Counted from the stretch's first letter, positions 29,879-40,928 are shown. The stretch: 64,000 nt of DNA from Achromobacter xylosoxidans (GCF_001457475.1 NZ_LN831029.1:2108001-2172000), one strand, 5' to 3'. Notes: generated by a model from the sequence alone, not told the origin. Numbers and translations are program-made.

Positions 29879-29898
29879 CACTGTCAATAACAACAGGC
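29879..29898. promoter_or_regulatory. LexA (SOS) box 1
   Basis: CACTGTCAATAACAACAGGC fits the proteobacterial LexA pattern CTGT-N8-ACAG exactly in its core. It is the first of two copies, centred 24 bp apart, in the trxA-parE divergent region. Confidence 0.7.
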
Positions 29899-29902
29899 AT
29901 AC

Positions 29903-29922
29903 TACTGTTTATAACAACAGTA
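29903..29922. promoter_or_regulatory. LexA (SOS) box 2
   Basis: TACTGTTTATAACAACAGTA matches the consensus arms TACTGT and ACAGTA fully with an AT-rich centre. It lies within a tandem 24-base repeat (29873-29896 and 29897-29920, 21 of 24 identical), so each repeat carries one box. Confidence 0.78.
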
Positions 29923-30118
29923 TTCGCCGCTTTTGTGTAGGATATCGCGGCGCAGTTATCGCGATCCGGCGCATTGAACCCGGATCCGCTGGCTGTGTCT
30001 CTATCGTCATCCTACCGAATTCGGAGCTGGTCAGGTCGTGCGCATCCCACCCGGAGCCGCGCAGAATCTGGGCTTATCCGTAAAATGTCGGTTTTTTTCC
30101 ACAGATGTTGGGGATAAC

Positions 30119-32079
<1,961 letters not shown>

Positions 32080-32080
<1 letters not shown>

Positions 32081-32691
32081 TGTCGTTGCCCTCGTCCCCG
32101 CCGCCGTCCGCCGCCATGGCGGTCGACCTGACCGCCGACGACTACGCCGAATTCGCGGCCTATGTGTACAAGCGGCCCGAATTGCGCCGCCGCCGCTACC
32201 TGTCGCACCTGCGTTTCGCGGTGTTGATGGTGGTGGTCCTGCTGGGCTACCTGGTCTGGCAGACCTGGGACGGGCATGGCCCGAACTGGGGCCTGCTGCT
32301 GCCGGTGTACTTCGAGGGGCTGGCGGTCGGCCTGGGCATCCTGGCGCTGCTGGCGCTGGCCTACGAGTTCGTGCTGCCGGGACTGGTGCGCATGAACACG
32401 CGCCGCATGCTGGCCAAGCGGCCGGACGGGATGTTCCTGGGACGTCACCAGCTGGTCTTCGGCGCCGACGGCATCGAGGACAGCATCGCCGACGCCTCGG
32501 GGCGCATCGACTGGGTCGACGTGCGGCGGGTCGAGGAAACGCCGCAGCATCTGTATGTCATCCTGGGGACGCTGCAGGGCGTGATCATTCCCAAGCGCGG
32601 GCAGGACGCCGCCACGCTGGACGCGGTGCGGGCCCAATTGCGCGAGCACGTGGCCGACTCCCAGCTGCTGGGCGCCGCGCGTTCCCAATGA
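32080..32691 (+). CDS. YcxB-like membrane protein
   Basis: A 203-residue protein with an N-terminal cytosolic segment (DLTADDYAEFAAYVYKRPE). Two transmembrane stretches follow (about 45-61 and 71-100), then a C-terminal domain resembling YcxB (PF14317) with FGADGIEDSIADASGRIDWVDVRRVEET and IIPKRGQ. The function of this family is unknown. It starts at ATG 32080, sharing one base with the parE stop, and ends 35 bp before parC, so it sits inside the topoisomerase IV operon. A later start at 32116 is possible. Confidence 0.75.
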
Positions 32692-32726
32692 CGCCGTTTC
32701 AATGAATTTGTCTACCTGAAACCATC

Positions 32727-35048
32727 ATGACCGACAGCAATCAACAAGGTTTGTTCGACGCCGCGCCCGACGAGGGCGGCGACGCCGCCATCACCCTGGC
32801 GCGCTATGCCGAACAGGCCTATCTGGACTATGCAGTGTCCGTGGTGCGGGGCCGGGCCCTGCCCGACGTCGGCGACGGGCAGAAGCCCGTGCAGCGCCGT
32901 ATCCTGTTCGCCATGCAGGCCATGGGCCTTGCGGCCGGCGCCAAGCCGGTCAAGTCCGCGCGCGTCGTCGGCGACGTGCTGGGCAAATACCACCCGCACG
33001 GCGACCAGGCGGCCTATGACGCCATGGTGCGCATGGCGCAGGACTTCTCCCTGCGCTATCCGCTGATCGACGGCCAGGGCAACTTCGGTTCGCGCGACGG
33101 CGACAACGCCGCGGCGATGCGCTACACGGAAGCGCGCCTGACGCCGATCGCCAAGCTGCTGCTGGACGAACTGGACGAGGGCACGGTCGATTTCGTGCCC
33201 AACTACGACGGCAGCCAGCAAGAGCCGCAGATGCTGCCGGCGCGCCTGCCGGTGATGTTGCTGAACGGCGCTTCCGGCATCGCGGTCGGCATGGCCACCG
33301 AAATCCCGCCGCACAACCTGCGCGAAGTGGCGCAGGCCTGCGTGGCGCTGATCAAGCAGCCGCAACTGCCGGACGCCGAGCTGTTCGGCATGATCCCCGG
33401 CCCGGACTTCGCTGGCGGCGGCCAGATCATCACGCCGGCCGCCGACATCGCGCAGATCTACGCCGGCGGGCGCGGCTCGCTCAAGGTGCGGGCGCGCTGG
33501 CAGTTCGAGGAAATGGCGCGCGGCCAGTGGCAGCTGGTGGTCACCGAGCTGCCGCCCGGCACCTCGTGCCAGAAGGTGCTCGAAGAAATCGAGGAAATCA
33601 CCAACCCCAAGGTCAAGAGCGGCAAGAAGAGCCTGACGCCCGAGCAGACGCAGGCCAAGGCCGTGATGCTGAACCTGCTGGACGCGGTGCGCGACGAATC
33701 CGGCAAGGACGCCGCCGTGCGCCTGGTGTTCGAACCCAAGACCTCGCGCGTCGACCGCGACGAGTTCGTCAACACCCTGCTGGCGCAGACCAGCATGGAA
33801 AGCAGCGCCTCGGTCAACCTGGTCTGCATTGGCACCGACGGCCGTCCGCGCCAGAAGGGCCTGCGCGACATCCTGGCCGAATGGCTGGCGTTCCGCACCA
33901 ATACCGTGCTGCGCCGCACCCGCTTCCGTCTGGACAAGGTCATCGACCGCATCCACGTGCTGGAAGGCCGCATGGTGGTCTACCTGAACGTGGACGAAGT
34001 GATCCAGACCATCCGCGAATCGGACGAGCCGCGGGCGGCATTGATGGAGCGCTTCAACCTGTCCGACCGGCAGGCCGAGGACATCCTGGAAATGCGCCTG
34101 CGCCAGCTGGCGCGCCTGGAAGGCTTCAAGATCGAGCAGGAGCTCGAGGACAAGCGCAAGGAGCAGGTCGCGCTGCAGGAACTGCTGGACAATCCCAACA
34201 CCCTCAAGCGCTTGCTCATCAAGGAAATCGAGGCCGACGCCAAGCAATATGGCGACGACCGCCGCACCCTGATCGAGACCGCCGAGCGCGCCGTGCTCGA
34301 AACCAAGGTGCTGGACGAACCGGTCACCGTGATCGTGTCGCAGAAGGGCTGGCTGCGCGCCCGCCAGGGCCACGGCCACGATGCCTCGCAGTTCGGCTTC
34401 AAGCAGGGCGACGATCTCTATGGCGCCTTTGAATGCCGCACCACCGACACGCTGATCGCCATGGGCGACAACGGCCGTGTCTACTCGGTGCCGGTGGCCG
34501 GGCTGCCTTCGGCGCGCGGCGATGGCCAGCCGGTCACCACCATGATCGACCTGGAAAGCGGCACCCGCATCGTCCACACCATCGCGGCGGCGGCCGACAG
34601 CCGCTGGCTGCTGGCCACGCGCGGCGGCTATGGCTTTGCCGCCAAGCTGTCGGACATGACCAGCCGCCAGCGCGCGGGCAAGCAGTTCATCACGCTGGAG
34701 GCGGGCGACGAACTGCTGCGTCCGGTGCCGCTGTTCGAGGGCGCCACGCAGCTGGCGCTGCTGTCGCAGAAGGGCAAGTTCCTGGTGTTCGGGCTGGACG
34801 AAGTCAAGTCGCTGTCCGGCGGCGGGCGCGGCACCATCCTGATGGGGCTGGACGGCGCCGACAAGCTGGACCAGACCGTGCCGATCGGCGCGCTCGGCCT
34901 GCGCGCGGCGGGCATCTACCGCAACAAGCACACCGAGGACATCCTGGCGGGCGCGGCGCTGGCCGTGTACGTCGGCAAGCGCGCCCGCAAGGGGCGGGCG
35001 CTGGACGTGCGGCCCAAGCAGCCGCTGCTGTCGCCGGTGCTGGGCTGA
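32727..35048 (+). CDS. parC: DNA topoisomerase IV subunit A
   Basis: A 773-residue DNA breakage-reunion subunit. The catalytic tyrosine is Y133 in [10 protein letters not shown]. The quinolone-determining loop reads [19 protein letters not shown], so the position of E. coli ParC S80 is glutamine (Q94) and that of E84 is aspartate (D98). The tower and coiled-coil (to about 500) and the C-terminal beta-pinwheel blades (for example [21 protein letters not shown]) are present. The length is ParC-like, shorter than GyrA. It completes the parE-ycxB-parC operon and is closed by a strong terminator. Confidence 0.95.
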   Translation: MTDSNQQGLFDAAPDEGGDAAITLARYAEQAYLDYAVSVVRGRALPDVGDGQKPVQRRILFAMQAMGLAAGAKPVKSARVVGDVLGKYHPHGDQAAYDAMVRMAQDFSLRYPLIDGQGNFGSRDGDNAAAMRYTEARLTPIAKLLLDELDEGTVDFVPNYDGSQQEPQMLPARLPVMLLNGASGIAVGMATEIPPHNLREVAQACVALIKQPQLPDAELFGMIPGPDFAGGGQIITPAADIAQIYAGGRGSLKVRARWQFEEMARGQWQLVVTELPPGTSCQKVLEEIEEITNPKVKSGKKSLTPEQTQAKAVMLNLLDAVRDESGKDAAVRLVFEPKTSRVDRDEFVNTLLAQTSMESSASVNLVCIGTDGRPRQKGLRDILAEWLAFRTNTVLRRTRFRLDKVIDRIHVLEGRMVVYLNVDEVIQTIRESDEPRAALMERFNLSDRQAEDILEMRLRQLARLEGFKIEQELEDKRKEQVALQELLDNPNTLKRLLIKEIEADAKQYGDDRRTLIETAERAVLETKVLDEPVTVIVSQKGWLRARQGHGHDASQFGFKQGDDLYGAFECRTTDTLIAMGDNGRVYSVPVAGLPSARGDGQPVTTMIDLESGTRIVHTIAAAADSRWLLATRGGYGFAAKLSDMTSRQRAGKQFITLEAGDELLRPVPLFEGATQLALLSQKGKFLVFGLDEVKSLSGGGRGTILMGLDGADKLDQTVPIGALGLRAAGIYRNKHTEDILAGAALAVYVGKRARKGRALDVRPKQPLLSPVLG

Positions 35049-35073
35049 CCTGCCGGCGGGCGACGCGGCCATC

Positions 35074-35103
35074 AACGGCGGACCCTCGGGTCCGCCGTTT
35101 TTT
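35074..35103 (+). terminator. intrinsic terminator after parC
   Basis: AACGGCGGACC and GGTCCGCCGTT pair around CTCG, followed by a T-run to 35103. Confidence 0.92.
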
Positions 35104-35114
35104 CATCCCTTGGC

Positions 35115-35167
35115 TTGACCGTCGCCCGTGGCGTGATATTTAATAGATAGATCAATCAGTCTATTAA
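35115..35167 (+). promoter_or_regulatory. tetR promoter with inverted-repeat operator
   Basis: TTGACC (35115-35120), 16 bases, TATTTA (35137-35142). Overlapping and just after the -10 lie TTAATAGA (35140-35147) and TCTATTAA (35160-35167), perfect inverted arms 12 bases apart. The AT-rich dyad stands out from its GC-rich surroundings and is the likely site of the regulator encoded 20 bp downstream. Confidence 0.72.
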
Positions 35168-35186
35168 TTAATCCTCCGTCAGCCGT

Positions 35187-35810
35187 ATGCGCAAGATCGA
35201 TCCCGCCCGGCAACTGGAGCGGCGCCGCCAGATACTGGCCGCGGCCGCCGAGTGCTTCACCGAAAATGGTTTCCACGCCACCTCGACCGCGCAGATCTGC
35301 GCACGCGCCGGGATGAGTCCCGGCAACCTGTTCCACTATTACGCCAGCAAGGCCGAGATCATCGAGGCGCTGATCGCCTCGGATACCGACACATTGCGCG
35401 AACGCCGGCAGGCGGATCCTCCGGCGGCCGATGCGCGTGTCGCCTTGATCGGCTGGATCGACGAGAACCTGGCGCAGTACCGTGATCCGGGCTTTGCCCG
35501 CCTGGGCATGGAGATCCTGGCGGAGGCGGTGCGCAATCCTCGGGTGCACGCGCTCGTCATGGCCAACGAGAACGAACGCAAGGCGTCGCTTTCGGCGCTG
35601 CTGGCGGCCGTGTGGCGCAACCTGCCGCAAACCGCCATGCCGCGGCCCGTGGCGGAAATGGCCGACATGCTGTTGCTGCTGTTGGATGGGATCTACAGCC
35701 GGTCCGTGGTCGATCCGCAATTCGACGCGGCGGCGGGCGGCCGCTTGCTTGACGCGGCGTTGCAGGGGTGCCTGCCGCCGGCGCCCGGCGCGGCGGGAGA
35801 GCGGCCATGA
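35187..35810 (+). CDS. TetR/AcrR-family repressor
   Basis: A 207-residue regulator with a clear N-terminal helix-turn-helix (RRRQILAAAAECFTENGFHATSTAQICARAGMSPGNLFHYYASKAEI, about 11-57). The C-terminal helical ligand domain is not closely recognisable. An AT-rich dyad overlaps its promoter, pointing to autorepression. The following membrane protein gene overlaps the stop (ATGA), so it is the evident co-regulated target. Ligand unknown. Confidence 0.88.
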   Translation: MRKIDPARQLERRRQILAAAAECFTENGFHATSTAQICARAGMSPGNLFHYYASKAEIIEALIASDTDTLRERRQADPPAADARVALIGWIDENLAQYRDPGFARLGMEILAEAVRNPRVHALVMANENERKASLSALLAAVWRNLPQTAMPRPVAEMADMLLLLLDGIYSRSVVDPQFDAAAGGRLLDAALQGCLPPAPGAAGERP

Positions 35811-37078
35811 GCGCCGCCCACGGCAGCATCGCCAATGACGCCACCGGCGGCGCAAACGGCGTCGCGATGGCGCCGCCGCGGCTGGCGCAGGTCGACGCGT
35901 TGCGCGGCTTCGCCTTGCTCGGCATCCTGGTCGTCAACATCGGCGTATTCGCTTCGCCGTTCTATGCCAACGGCATCGCCGATCCGGCGTTTTCGAGCCG
36001 GGCGGACCTGGCCGTGCGGTGGCTGGTGGCGTGGCTGTTCGAGACCAAGTTCTACCTGCTGTTCTCGTTCCTGTTCGGCTATAGCTTCACCTTGCAGATG
36101 GCCGCCGCCGAGCGCGGCGGCGCGGCCTTCGCGCCGCGTTTCCTGCGCCGCCTGGCAGGGCTGGCGGCGTTGGGCCTGGCGCACGCCGTGCTGTTCTACC
36201 AGGGCGACATCCTGTTGACCTACGCGCTGCTGGGGCTCGCCCTGATGGCCGTTCGCGGCATGGCGCCGGGCCGCGCCTTGCGCCTGGCGTTGTGGTTGAT
36301 CGGGCTGGTGTCGCTGGCCTGGGCGCTATTGGCCGGCCTTAGTCTGCTGGACCCCGCCGGCACCGAAGCCTTGAGCCGTTCTGGCGCCGCCGCGTACGTG
36401 GCCGACGCGCAGGCGGCGCTGGCGGCCTACCGCGGCACCATCGGCACCACTATCGCGCGGCACTGGTACGAACTGACCTCCAGTATCTGGGGTGTCATCC
36501 TGTTGGTGCAGGGCCCCTTCGTTTTCGCGATGTTCCTGGTCGGATATGCCCTGGGGCGCCGGCAGGCGCTGGCCGATCCATGGCGACAGCCGCGCGTGCT
36601 GTGGCTGCTGTGCGCGCTGGGGGCCTTGCCCGGACTGGCGGGATCCGCCGCCTATGCGACCAGCGCGCTGCCTGCGATGAGCGCCCTGTGGGAGACGCCG
36701 GGCCTGGCGGTGGATCTGTTCACCGCGCCGTTGCTGAGCATGTCATACGCCGCCGCCTTCCTGCTGGCGATGCGCACGCGGCCGGGAGCCTGGCTGGCGC
36801 GCTGCCTGGCGCCGGCGGGCCGCATGGCGCTGACCAATTACCTGATGCAATCGTTGCTTTGCGCCTTGATCTTCAAGGCGTGGGGGCTGCGGCTGTCGGG
36901 CAGTGTTTCGCCCGGGGCGGGGGTGCTGATCGCGGTGGCCATCTTCGTGGCGCAGTTGCCGCTGTCGGCATGGTGGCTGCGCCGCCATGCCTACGGCCCG
37001 GTCGAATGGTTGCTGCGCGCGCTGACCATCGGCGCCTGGCCCGCCTGGAGCCGCGTGGCGGCGGAACAGGGAAGCTAG
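35807..37078 (+). CDS. DUF418-family membrane protein
   Basis: A 423-residue inner membrane protein with about eight to ten helices. The DUF418 N-terminus is visible (QVDALRGFALLGILVVNI), as are ETKFYLLFSFLFGYSFTLQM and the C-terminal domain GRMALTNYLMQSLLCALIF. The family is distantly like acyltransferase-3 proteins, but no activity is proven. The start ATG at 35807 overlaps the tetR stop, so it is translationally coupled. The end is convergent with the aminotransferase gene, with 7 bp between the stops. Confidence 0.88.
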   Translation: MSAAHGSIANDATGGANGVAMAPPRLAQVDALRGFALLGILVVNIGVFASPFYANGIADPAFSSRADLAVRWLVAWLFETKFYLLFSFLFGYSFTLQMAAAERGGAAFAPRFLRRLAGLAALGLAHAVLFYQGDILLTYALLGLALMAVRGMAPGRALRLALWLIGLVSLAWALLAGLSLLDPAGTEALSRSGAAAYVADAQAALAAYRGTIGTTIARHWYELTSSIWGVILLVQGPFVFAMFLVGYALGRRQALADPWRQPRVLWLLCALGALPGLAGSAAYATSALPAMSALWETPGLAVDLFTAPLLSMSYAAAFLLAMRTRPGAWLARCLAPAGRMALTNYLMQSLLCALIFKAWGLRLSGSVSPGAGVLIAVAIFVAQLPLSAWWLRRHAYGPVEWLLRALTIGAWPAWSRVAAEQGS

Positions 37079-37085
37079 CGCGGGG

Positions 37086-38426
37086 TCAGGCGCCGCCGCC
37101 AGCGATGGCGGCGTCGATGGCGCCCGCCAGGCGCTCGGTCAGTTGGTCCAGTTCGTCGTCGGAGATGATGAAGGGCGGGGCCAGCAGCACGTGGTCGCCG
37201 TGGCGGCCGTCGATGGTGCCGCCCATCGGATAGACCATCAGGCCGCGCGCCATGGCTTCGCGCTTGATGCGCGCATGCAGCGACAGCGCCGGATCGAAGG
37301 TCGCCTTGCTGGCGCGGTCGCGCACCAGCTCCACGCCCATGAACAGGCCGCGGCCGCGGATGTCGCCGACGTGCGGGTGCTCGCCCAGGGTTTGCTGCAA
37401 GCGCTGGCGCAAGCCGTCGCCCTGGGTGCGCACGCGCGCCAGCAGATGGTCGCGCTTGATCACCTCCTGTACCGCCAGCGAGGCCGCGCACGCGGTGGCG
37501 TGGCCCAGGTAGGTGTGGCCGTGCTGGAAGAAGCCGCTGCCTTGCTGCATCGCCTGCACGATGCGCTCTTGCGCCATGACCGCGCCGATCGGCTGGTAGC
37601 CGCCGCCCAGGCCCTTGGCGATGGTGATCAGGTCGGGCGTGATGCCTTCCTGCTCGACCGCGTAGAGCGTACCGGTGCGGCCCATGCCGCACATCACCTC
37701 GTCGGCGATCAACAGCACGCCATGGCGATCGCAGACTTCGCGGATGCGGCGGAAGTAGCCCGGCACCGCGGTCACCGCGCCCGAGGTCGCGCCCACCACC
37801 GGTTCGGCGACGAAGGCCATCACGCTGTCGGGGCCGAGGCGCTGAAAGGTCTGCTCCAATTCCTGCGCCAGGCGTTCGGCGTATTGGTCGTCGGTTTCGC
37901 CGTCGTGGCGGTCGCGATAGGCGTAGCAGGGCGCAACGTGGGCCACGTCGATCAGCAATGGCGCGAACTGCGCCCGGCGCCAGGCGTTGCCGCCGACCGC
38001 CAGCGCGCCCAGCGTGTTGCCGTGATAGCTCTGGCGCCGCGCGACGATATGGCGGCGCTGCGGCTGGCCGATCTCGACGTAGTACTGGCGCGCCATCTTC
38101 AGCGCGGCCTCGATGGCTTCCGAGCCGCCAGAGACGAAGTAGGCGTGCGAGGTGCCGGCGGGCGCGTCCGCGACCAGCGTCGCCGCCAGCCTTTCGGCCA
38201 CCTCGGTGGTGAAGAAACTGGTGTGGGCGTAGGCCAGCGCGTCGATCTGCGCATGCATCGCGGCCTGCACGTCGGGATGGTTGTGGCCCAGGCACGAGAC
38301 CGCCGCGCCGCCGGAGCCATCCAGGTAGGCGCGGCCCTGCTGGTCATAGAGCCACACGCCCTGGCCACGGACCGCGACCGGGGGCGTGCTGCGCAGGGAA
38401 CGATGAAGGACTCGGGTGCTGGTCAT
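37086..38426 (-). CDS. class III (omega-type) aminotransferase
   Basis: A 446-residue PLP enzyme of the omega-aminotransferase family, moving an amino group from an amine or omega-amino acid to a keto acid. Motifs: FVSGGSEAIEAALKMARQYY for phosphate binding, SYHGNTLGALAVGG, the acidic LIADEVMCGMGRTG, and the PLP lysine in TIAKGLGGGYQPIGA near residue 272. Substrate cannot be told from sequence. An RpiR regulator gene lies 79 bp upstream on the same strand and probably controls it. Confidence 0.9.
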   Translation of the reverse strand: MTSTRVLHRSLRSTPPVAVRGQGVWLYDQQGRAYLDGSGGAAVSCLGHNHPDVQAAMHAQIDALAYAHTSFFTTEVAERLAATLVADAPAGTSHAYFVSGGSEAIEAALKMARQYYVEIGQPQRRHIVARRQSYHGNTLGALAVGGNAWRRAQFAPLLIDVAHVAPCYAYRDRHDGETDDQYAERLAQELEQTFQRLGPDSVMAFVAEPVVGATSGAVTAVPGYFRRIREVCDRHGVLLIADEVMCGMGRTGTLYAVEQEGITPDLITIAKGLGGGYQPIGAVMAQERIVQAMQQGSGFFQHGHTYLGHATACAASLAVQEVIKRDHLLARVRTQGDGLRQRLQQTLGEHPHVGDIRGRGLFMGVELVRDRASKATFDPALSLHARIKREAMARGLMVYPMGGTIDGRHGDHVLLAPPFIISDDELDQLTERLAGAIDAAIAGGGA

Positions 38427-38505
38427 GGCGAGGAACTCCGGGGCGGGAACGTTGGCAAGGGGCGTGAAATGTCGGGGCTGGCGTGAGCGCGGGGCGCGGG
38501 CGCGT

Positions 38506-39453
38506 TCAATCAGGGACCGGAGCGCGGTCGCGGCCGCCCCGCGGCGGCGGCTCCTTCCAATAGGCGCCTTCGTCCCGCAATCGTGTTTCGATCTCGGTCA
38601 GTCGTTGCAGCACCTCGTCGCCGCCACGGGCCGCGAGCCGCGCGATCAGGTGCTCGGCCAGGCCCAGCAGGCCCGCGGTGCTGTGGAAGAACGAGGCGGG
38701 GCCGCGCGGCGCCGATGCGTCCGCGCCGGCCTCGGCGGGGCGGGCAAAATGCAATACATGGCGGGCGGCCCGGGCCATCGGGCTGGCGAGGCTGTCGGTC
38801 AGCGCCAGCACGGTGACACCGCGGGCGGCGATCTGGGCCGTCAGGCGCACGGTGGCGCTGGGGTAGGGGGCTTGCGACACCACTACCAGCGCATCGCCCG
38901 CCTGCAGGCTGTCGGCATCTTCGGCCGACGCGCCGCCCAGGCCATCGATCAGGATGCCGTTGCGGCGCAGCAGGTGGTAGGCATAGCGCATCTGGAAGGC
39001 GATGCCGAAAGCGGAGCGCGTGCCCAGGAAGCCGACCTGGCGGGCCCGCAGCAGGGCATCGACGGCGGCGTCCAAAGCGGCGTCGTCGTTGACCTGCCGG
39101 ATCGAGGCCAGGGCTGCTGTCTGCCATTGCGTCAGCGCGTCCTGCCCGCGGCCGCCGGACTGCCGGGCGTGCGAGGCTTGCAGGCGCGCCGCGCGCTCGC
39201 GCAGCCCACCCTCGGCGGCACCGGCCAGCGCGCGCTGGAACGGGGCGCGGAAGGCCTCATAGCTGTCGTGGCCCGCGGCGCGCGCCAGCCGCAGCATGGT
39301 GGCGGGCGACACGCCCACCGCCTGCGCCTGCCGGCGCATCGACCAAAGCCCCACTTCGGCCGGGTTGGCCAGCACCCATTGGGCGGCGCGCTGCAGCTCG
39401 GCGGGCAGCGTGGCGCTGAGGTGGCGCAGATGGTCTTGCAGAGGCGCGATCAT
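38506..39453 (-). CDS. MurR/RpiR-family transcriptional regulator
   Basis: A 315-residue regulator with an N-terminal RpiR helix-turn-helix (about 1-80, with RRQAQAVGVSPATMLRLARAAGHDSYEAFR) and a C-terminal SIS domain (about 125-260) containing LGTRSAFGIAFQMRYAYHLLRRNG. SIS domains of this type usually bind phosphosugars, but in RpiR relatives next to aminotransferases the ligand may differ. ATG at 39453; the frame is open nine codons further. It is divergent from ectR and leads into the aminotransferase gene. Confidence 0.87.
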   Translation of the reverse strand: MIAPLQDHLRHLSATLPAELQRAAQWVLANPAEVGLWSMRRQAQAVGVSPATMLRLARAAGHDSYEAFRAPFQRALAGAAEGGLRERAARLQASHARQSGGRGQDALTQWQTAALASIRQVNDDAALDAAVDALLRARQVGFLGTRSAFGIAFQMRYAYHLLRRNGILIDGLGGASAEDADSLQAGDALVVVSQAPYPSATVRLTAQIAARGVTVLALTDSLASPMARAARHVLHFARPAEAGADASAPRGPASFFHSTAGLLGLAEHLIARLAARGGDEVLQRLTEIETRLRDEGAYWKEPPPRGGRDRAPVPD

Positions 39454-39470
39454 GGCAGCAGGGAAGGAGC

Positions 39471-39535
39471 AATAAAACAAATGCTACATCCGTCTCGGCA
39501 AAAAGAAAAACAGATGTTTTATTTGCGGAATGTAG
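39471..39535. promoter_or_regulatory. candidate operator region of the RpiR regulator
   Basis: AATAAAACA (39471-39479) faces TGTTTTATT (39515-39523), and CTACATCCG (39484-39492) faces CGGAATGTAG (39526-39535, one base added). These nested inverted repeats sit directly upstream of the rpiR start. Confidence 0.4.
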
Positions 39536-39637
39536 AACAATTCTGGCAAATCGTAACGCCGGCGTTTCCCTGGAACGCCCCCGGCGACTTGACGGCGGAT
39601 TGCGCGGAAATGATTACAAAATGAGGGTCAATCCGGT

Positions 39638-39666
39638 TTGACACGGGGATGGGTCACCCATATCAT
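39638..39666 (+). promoter_or_regulatory. ectoine operon promoter (sigma-70)
   Basis: Perfect -35 TTGACA (39638-39643), 17 bases, TATCAT (39661-39666). Downstream, TTAG-N5-CTAA (39683-39695) and CTGAA-N4-TTCAG (39687-39700) form overlapping dyads just before the ectR start, a plausible EctR operator. Confidence 0.78.
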
Positions 39667-39702
39667 TCGTATAGAAATCAATTTAGCTGAACTAATTCAG
39701 TC

Positions 39703-40251
39703 ATGAATAAACAGACCGTAACCGACCCCGCGCAGCAATACGACCTGCGCATCCTGCGGGCGCTGCGCCGGATCACGCGATCCATTGCGTTGCATTCGCG
39801 CCAGCTGTCCGCGGTGAGCCACATTACCGCGCCGCAGCTGATGTGCCTGCGCACGGTCATTGCAAACGGGCCGCTGACGGCCACGGCGATCAGCCGCGAG
39901 ATCCACGTCAGCCCCAGCACGGTCGTCGGCATTCTCGACCGCCTGGAAGACAAGGGCCTGATCCGCCGCGAGCGCGGCCGCGAAGATCGCCGCATCGTCT
40001 TCGTGACGGCCACCGATGCCGGCCGCGAAGTCGCGCAGCAGGCGCCGTCGCCGCTGCAGAAGCACCTGGCCGACGCGCTCAACGCGTTGCCGGAGCTGGA
40101 GCAGGCCACCATCACCCTGTCGCTCGAGCGCATCGTCGCGCTCATGGAAGAAGAGAGCGGGGTGGCGACGGAAACCCAGGGCGACGTCTCGTCGCCCATC
40201 CTCGAGGTGCCCACGGGTGGCGCGCCTCCCGAATCAGGATTGGTTGTATGA
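39703..40251 (+). CDS. ectR: MarR-family regulator of ectoine synthesis
   Basis: A 182-residue winged-helix protein of the EctR group. The recognition part [33 protein letters not shown] is typical, with a C-terminal tail of about 30 extra residues. EctR repressors hold ectABC down at low salt. Here the gene heads the cluster: its stop overlaps the ectA start (ATGA), so regulator and biosynthesis share one transcript from the promoter at 39638. This would give direct negative feedback. In many halophiles ectR is instead a separate divergent gene. Confidence 0.9.
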   Translation: MNKQTVTDPAQQYDLRILRALRRITRSIALHSRQLSAVSHITAPQLMCLRTVIANGPLTATAISREIHVSPSTVVGILDRLEDKGLIRRERGREDRRIVFVTATDAGREVAQQAPSPLQKHLADALNALPELEQATITLSLERIVALMEEESGVATETQGDVSSPILEVPTGGAPPESGLVV

Positions 40252-40808
40252 GAGCAAACGAACTGAACGACCCTACGACCTCAAGTGCCGTGGCGCCGGC
40301 GGCGGGCAGCAAAACGCATCTGTTGCGTGAGCCCCGCCGCAAGGACGGCGCCGCGATCCACCAGCTCATTTCCGAGTGCCCGCCACTCGACCTCAATTCC
40401 CTGTACGCGTACCTGCTCCTGTGCGAGCACAACCGCGGCACCTGCGTCCTGGCCGAAAGCGCCGGTGGACGCATCGATGGATTTATCTCCGCTTACGTGC
40501 TTGCCGACAGGCCCGACGTGTTGTTCGTCTGGCAGGTCGCCGTGCACACCCGCGCACGCGGCCAACGGTTAGGCCGCGCCATGCTCCGGGCGCTCTTGCA
40601 ACGCGAGGGGCTCGTGCATGTTCGTCATCTTGAAACCACGGTGGCGCCTGACAACCAGGCCTCGCGCCGCACGTTCGCCGGCCTGGCCAGCGAGCTGGGC
40701 GCCCACGTCTCCGAGCAGCCGTTCTTCGATCGGCAGCTTTTCGGCGGCGCGGACCATGACGACGAGATGTTGTTGAGGATAGGCCCGTTCACCCTGCCCG
40801 CCCCCTAG
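40248..40808 (+). CDS. ectA: L-2,4-diaminobutyrate N-gamma-acetyltransferase
   Basis: A 186-residue GNAT acetyltransferase catalysing the second step of ectoine synthesis (diaminobutyrate plus acetyl-CoA). The acetyl-CoA loop is in [19 protein letters not shown], and the EctA stretches [17 protein letters not shown] and [16 protein letters not shown] are clear. The ATG at 40248 overlaps ectR by four bases. A 120-bp gap with a perfect palindrome separates it from ectB, the only sizeable gap in the cluster. Confidence 0.96.
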   Translation: MRANELNDPTTSSAVAPAAGSKTHLLREPRRKDGAAIHQLISECPPLDLNSLYAYLLLCEHNRGTCVLAESAGGRIDGFISAYVLADRPDVLFVWQVAVHTRARGQRLGRAMLRALLQREGLVHVRHLETTVAPDNQASRRTFAGLASELGAHVSEQPFFDRQLFGGADHDDEMLLRIGPFTLPAP

Positions 40809-40847
40809 GCGGCAACGCGGTTCTGTCGAAAACCGGGATGGCTTTGA

Positions 40848-40861
40848 CGCATCCGGATGCG
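40848..40861. repeat. 14-bp palindrome between ectA and ectB
   Basis: CGCATCCGGATGCG is a perfect palindrome inside the 120-bp ectA-ectB gap. No T-run follows. It could be an mRNA processing or stability hairpin, or a protein site. Confidence 0.5.
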
Positions 40862-40928
40862 CCCGGCGCGCATGCGGAAGGGATCTGGCCGTCTGTCAAC
40901 TTATGAGATGAAAGGGAGGATTAATCAC

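Noticed and set aside
29856..30083. 75-codon plus-strand frame between trxA and parE, downstream of the LexA boxes
   Set aside because: It runs through the LexA repeats themselves and has no convincing ribosome site or domain; a true SOS-induced small gene cannot be excluded but is not supported.
30038..30118. Longer parE N-terminus starting at a GTG at 30038
   Set aside because: The 27 extra residues are unlike ParE, and the DnaA-like and ribosome-site sequences fall within them; TTG 30119 fits the family start.
32712..35075. Open frame of 787 codons antisense to parC
   Set aside because: It mirrors the codon positions of parC in a GC-rich genome, has His/Gln/Val-rich low-complexity translation and no family resemblance; parC itself is beyond doubt.
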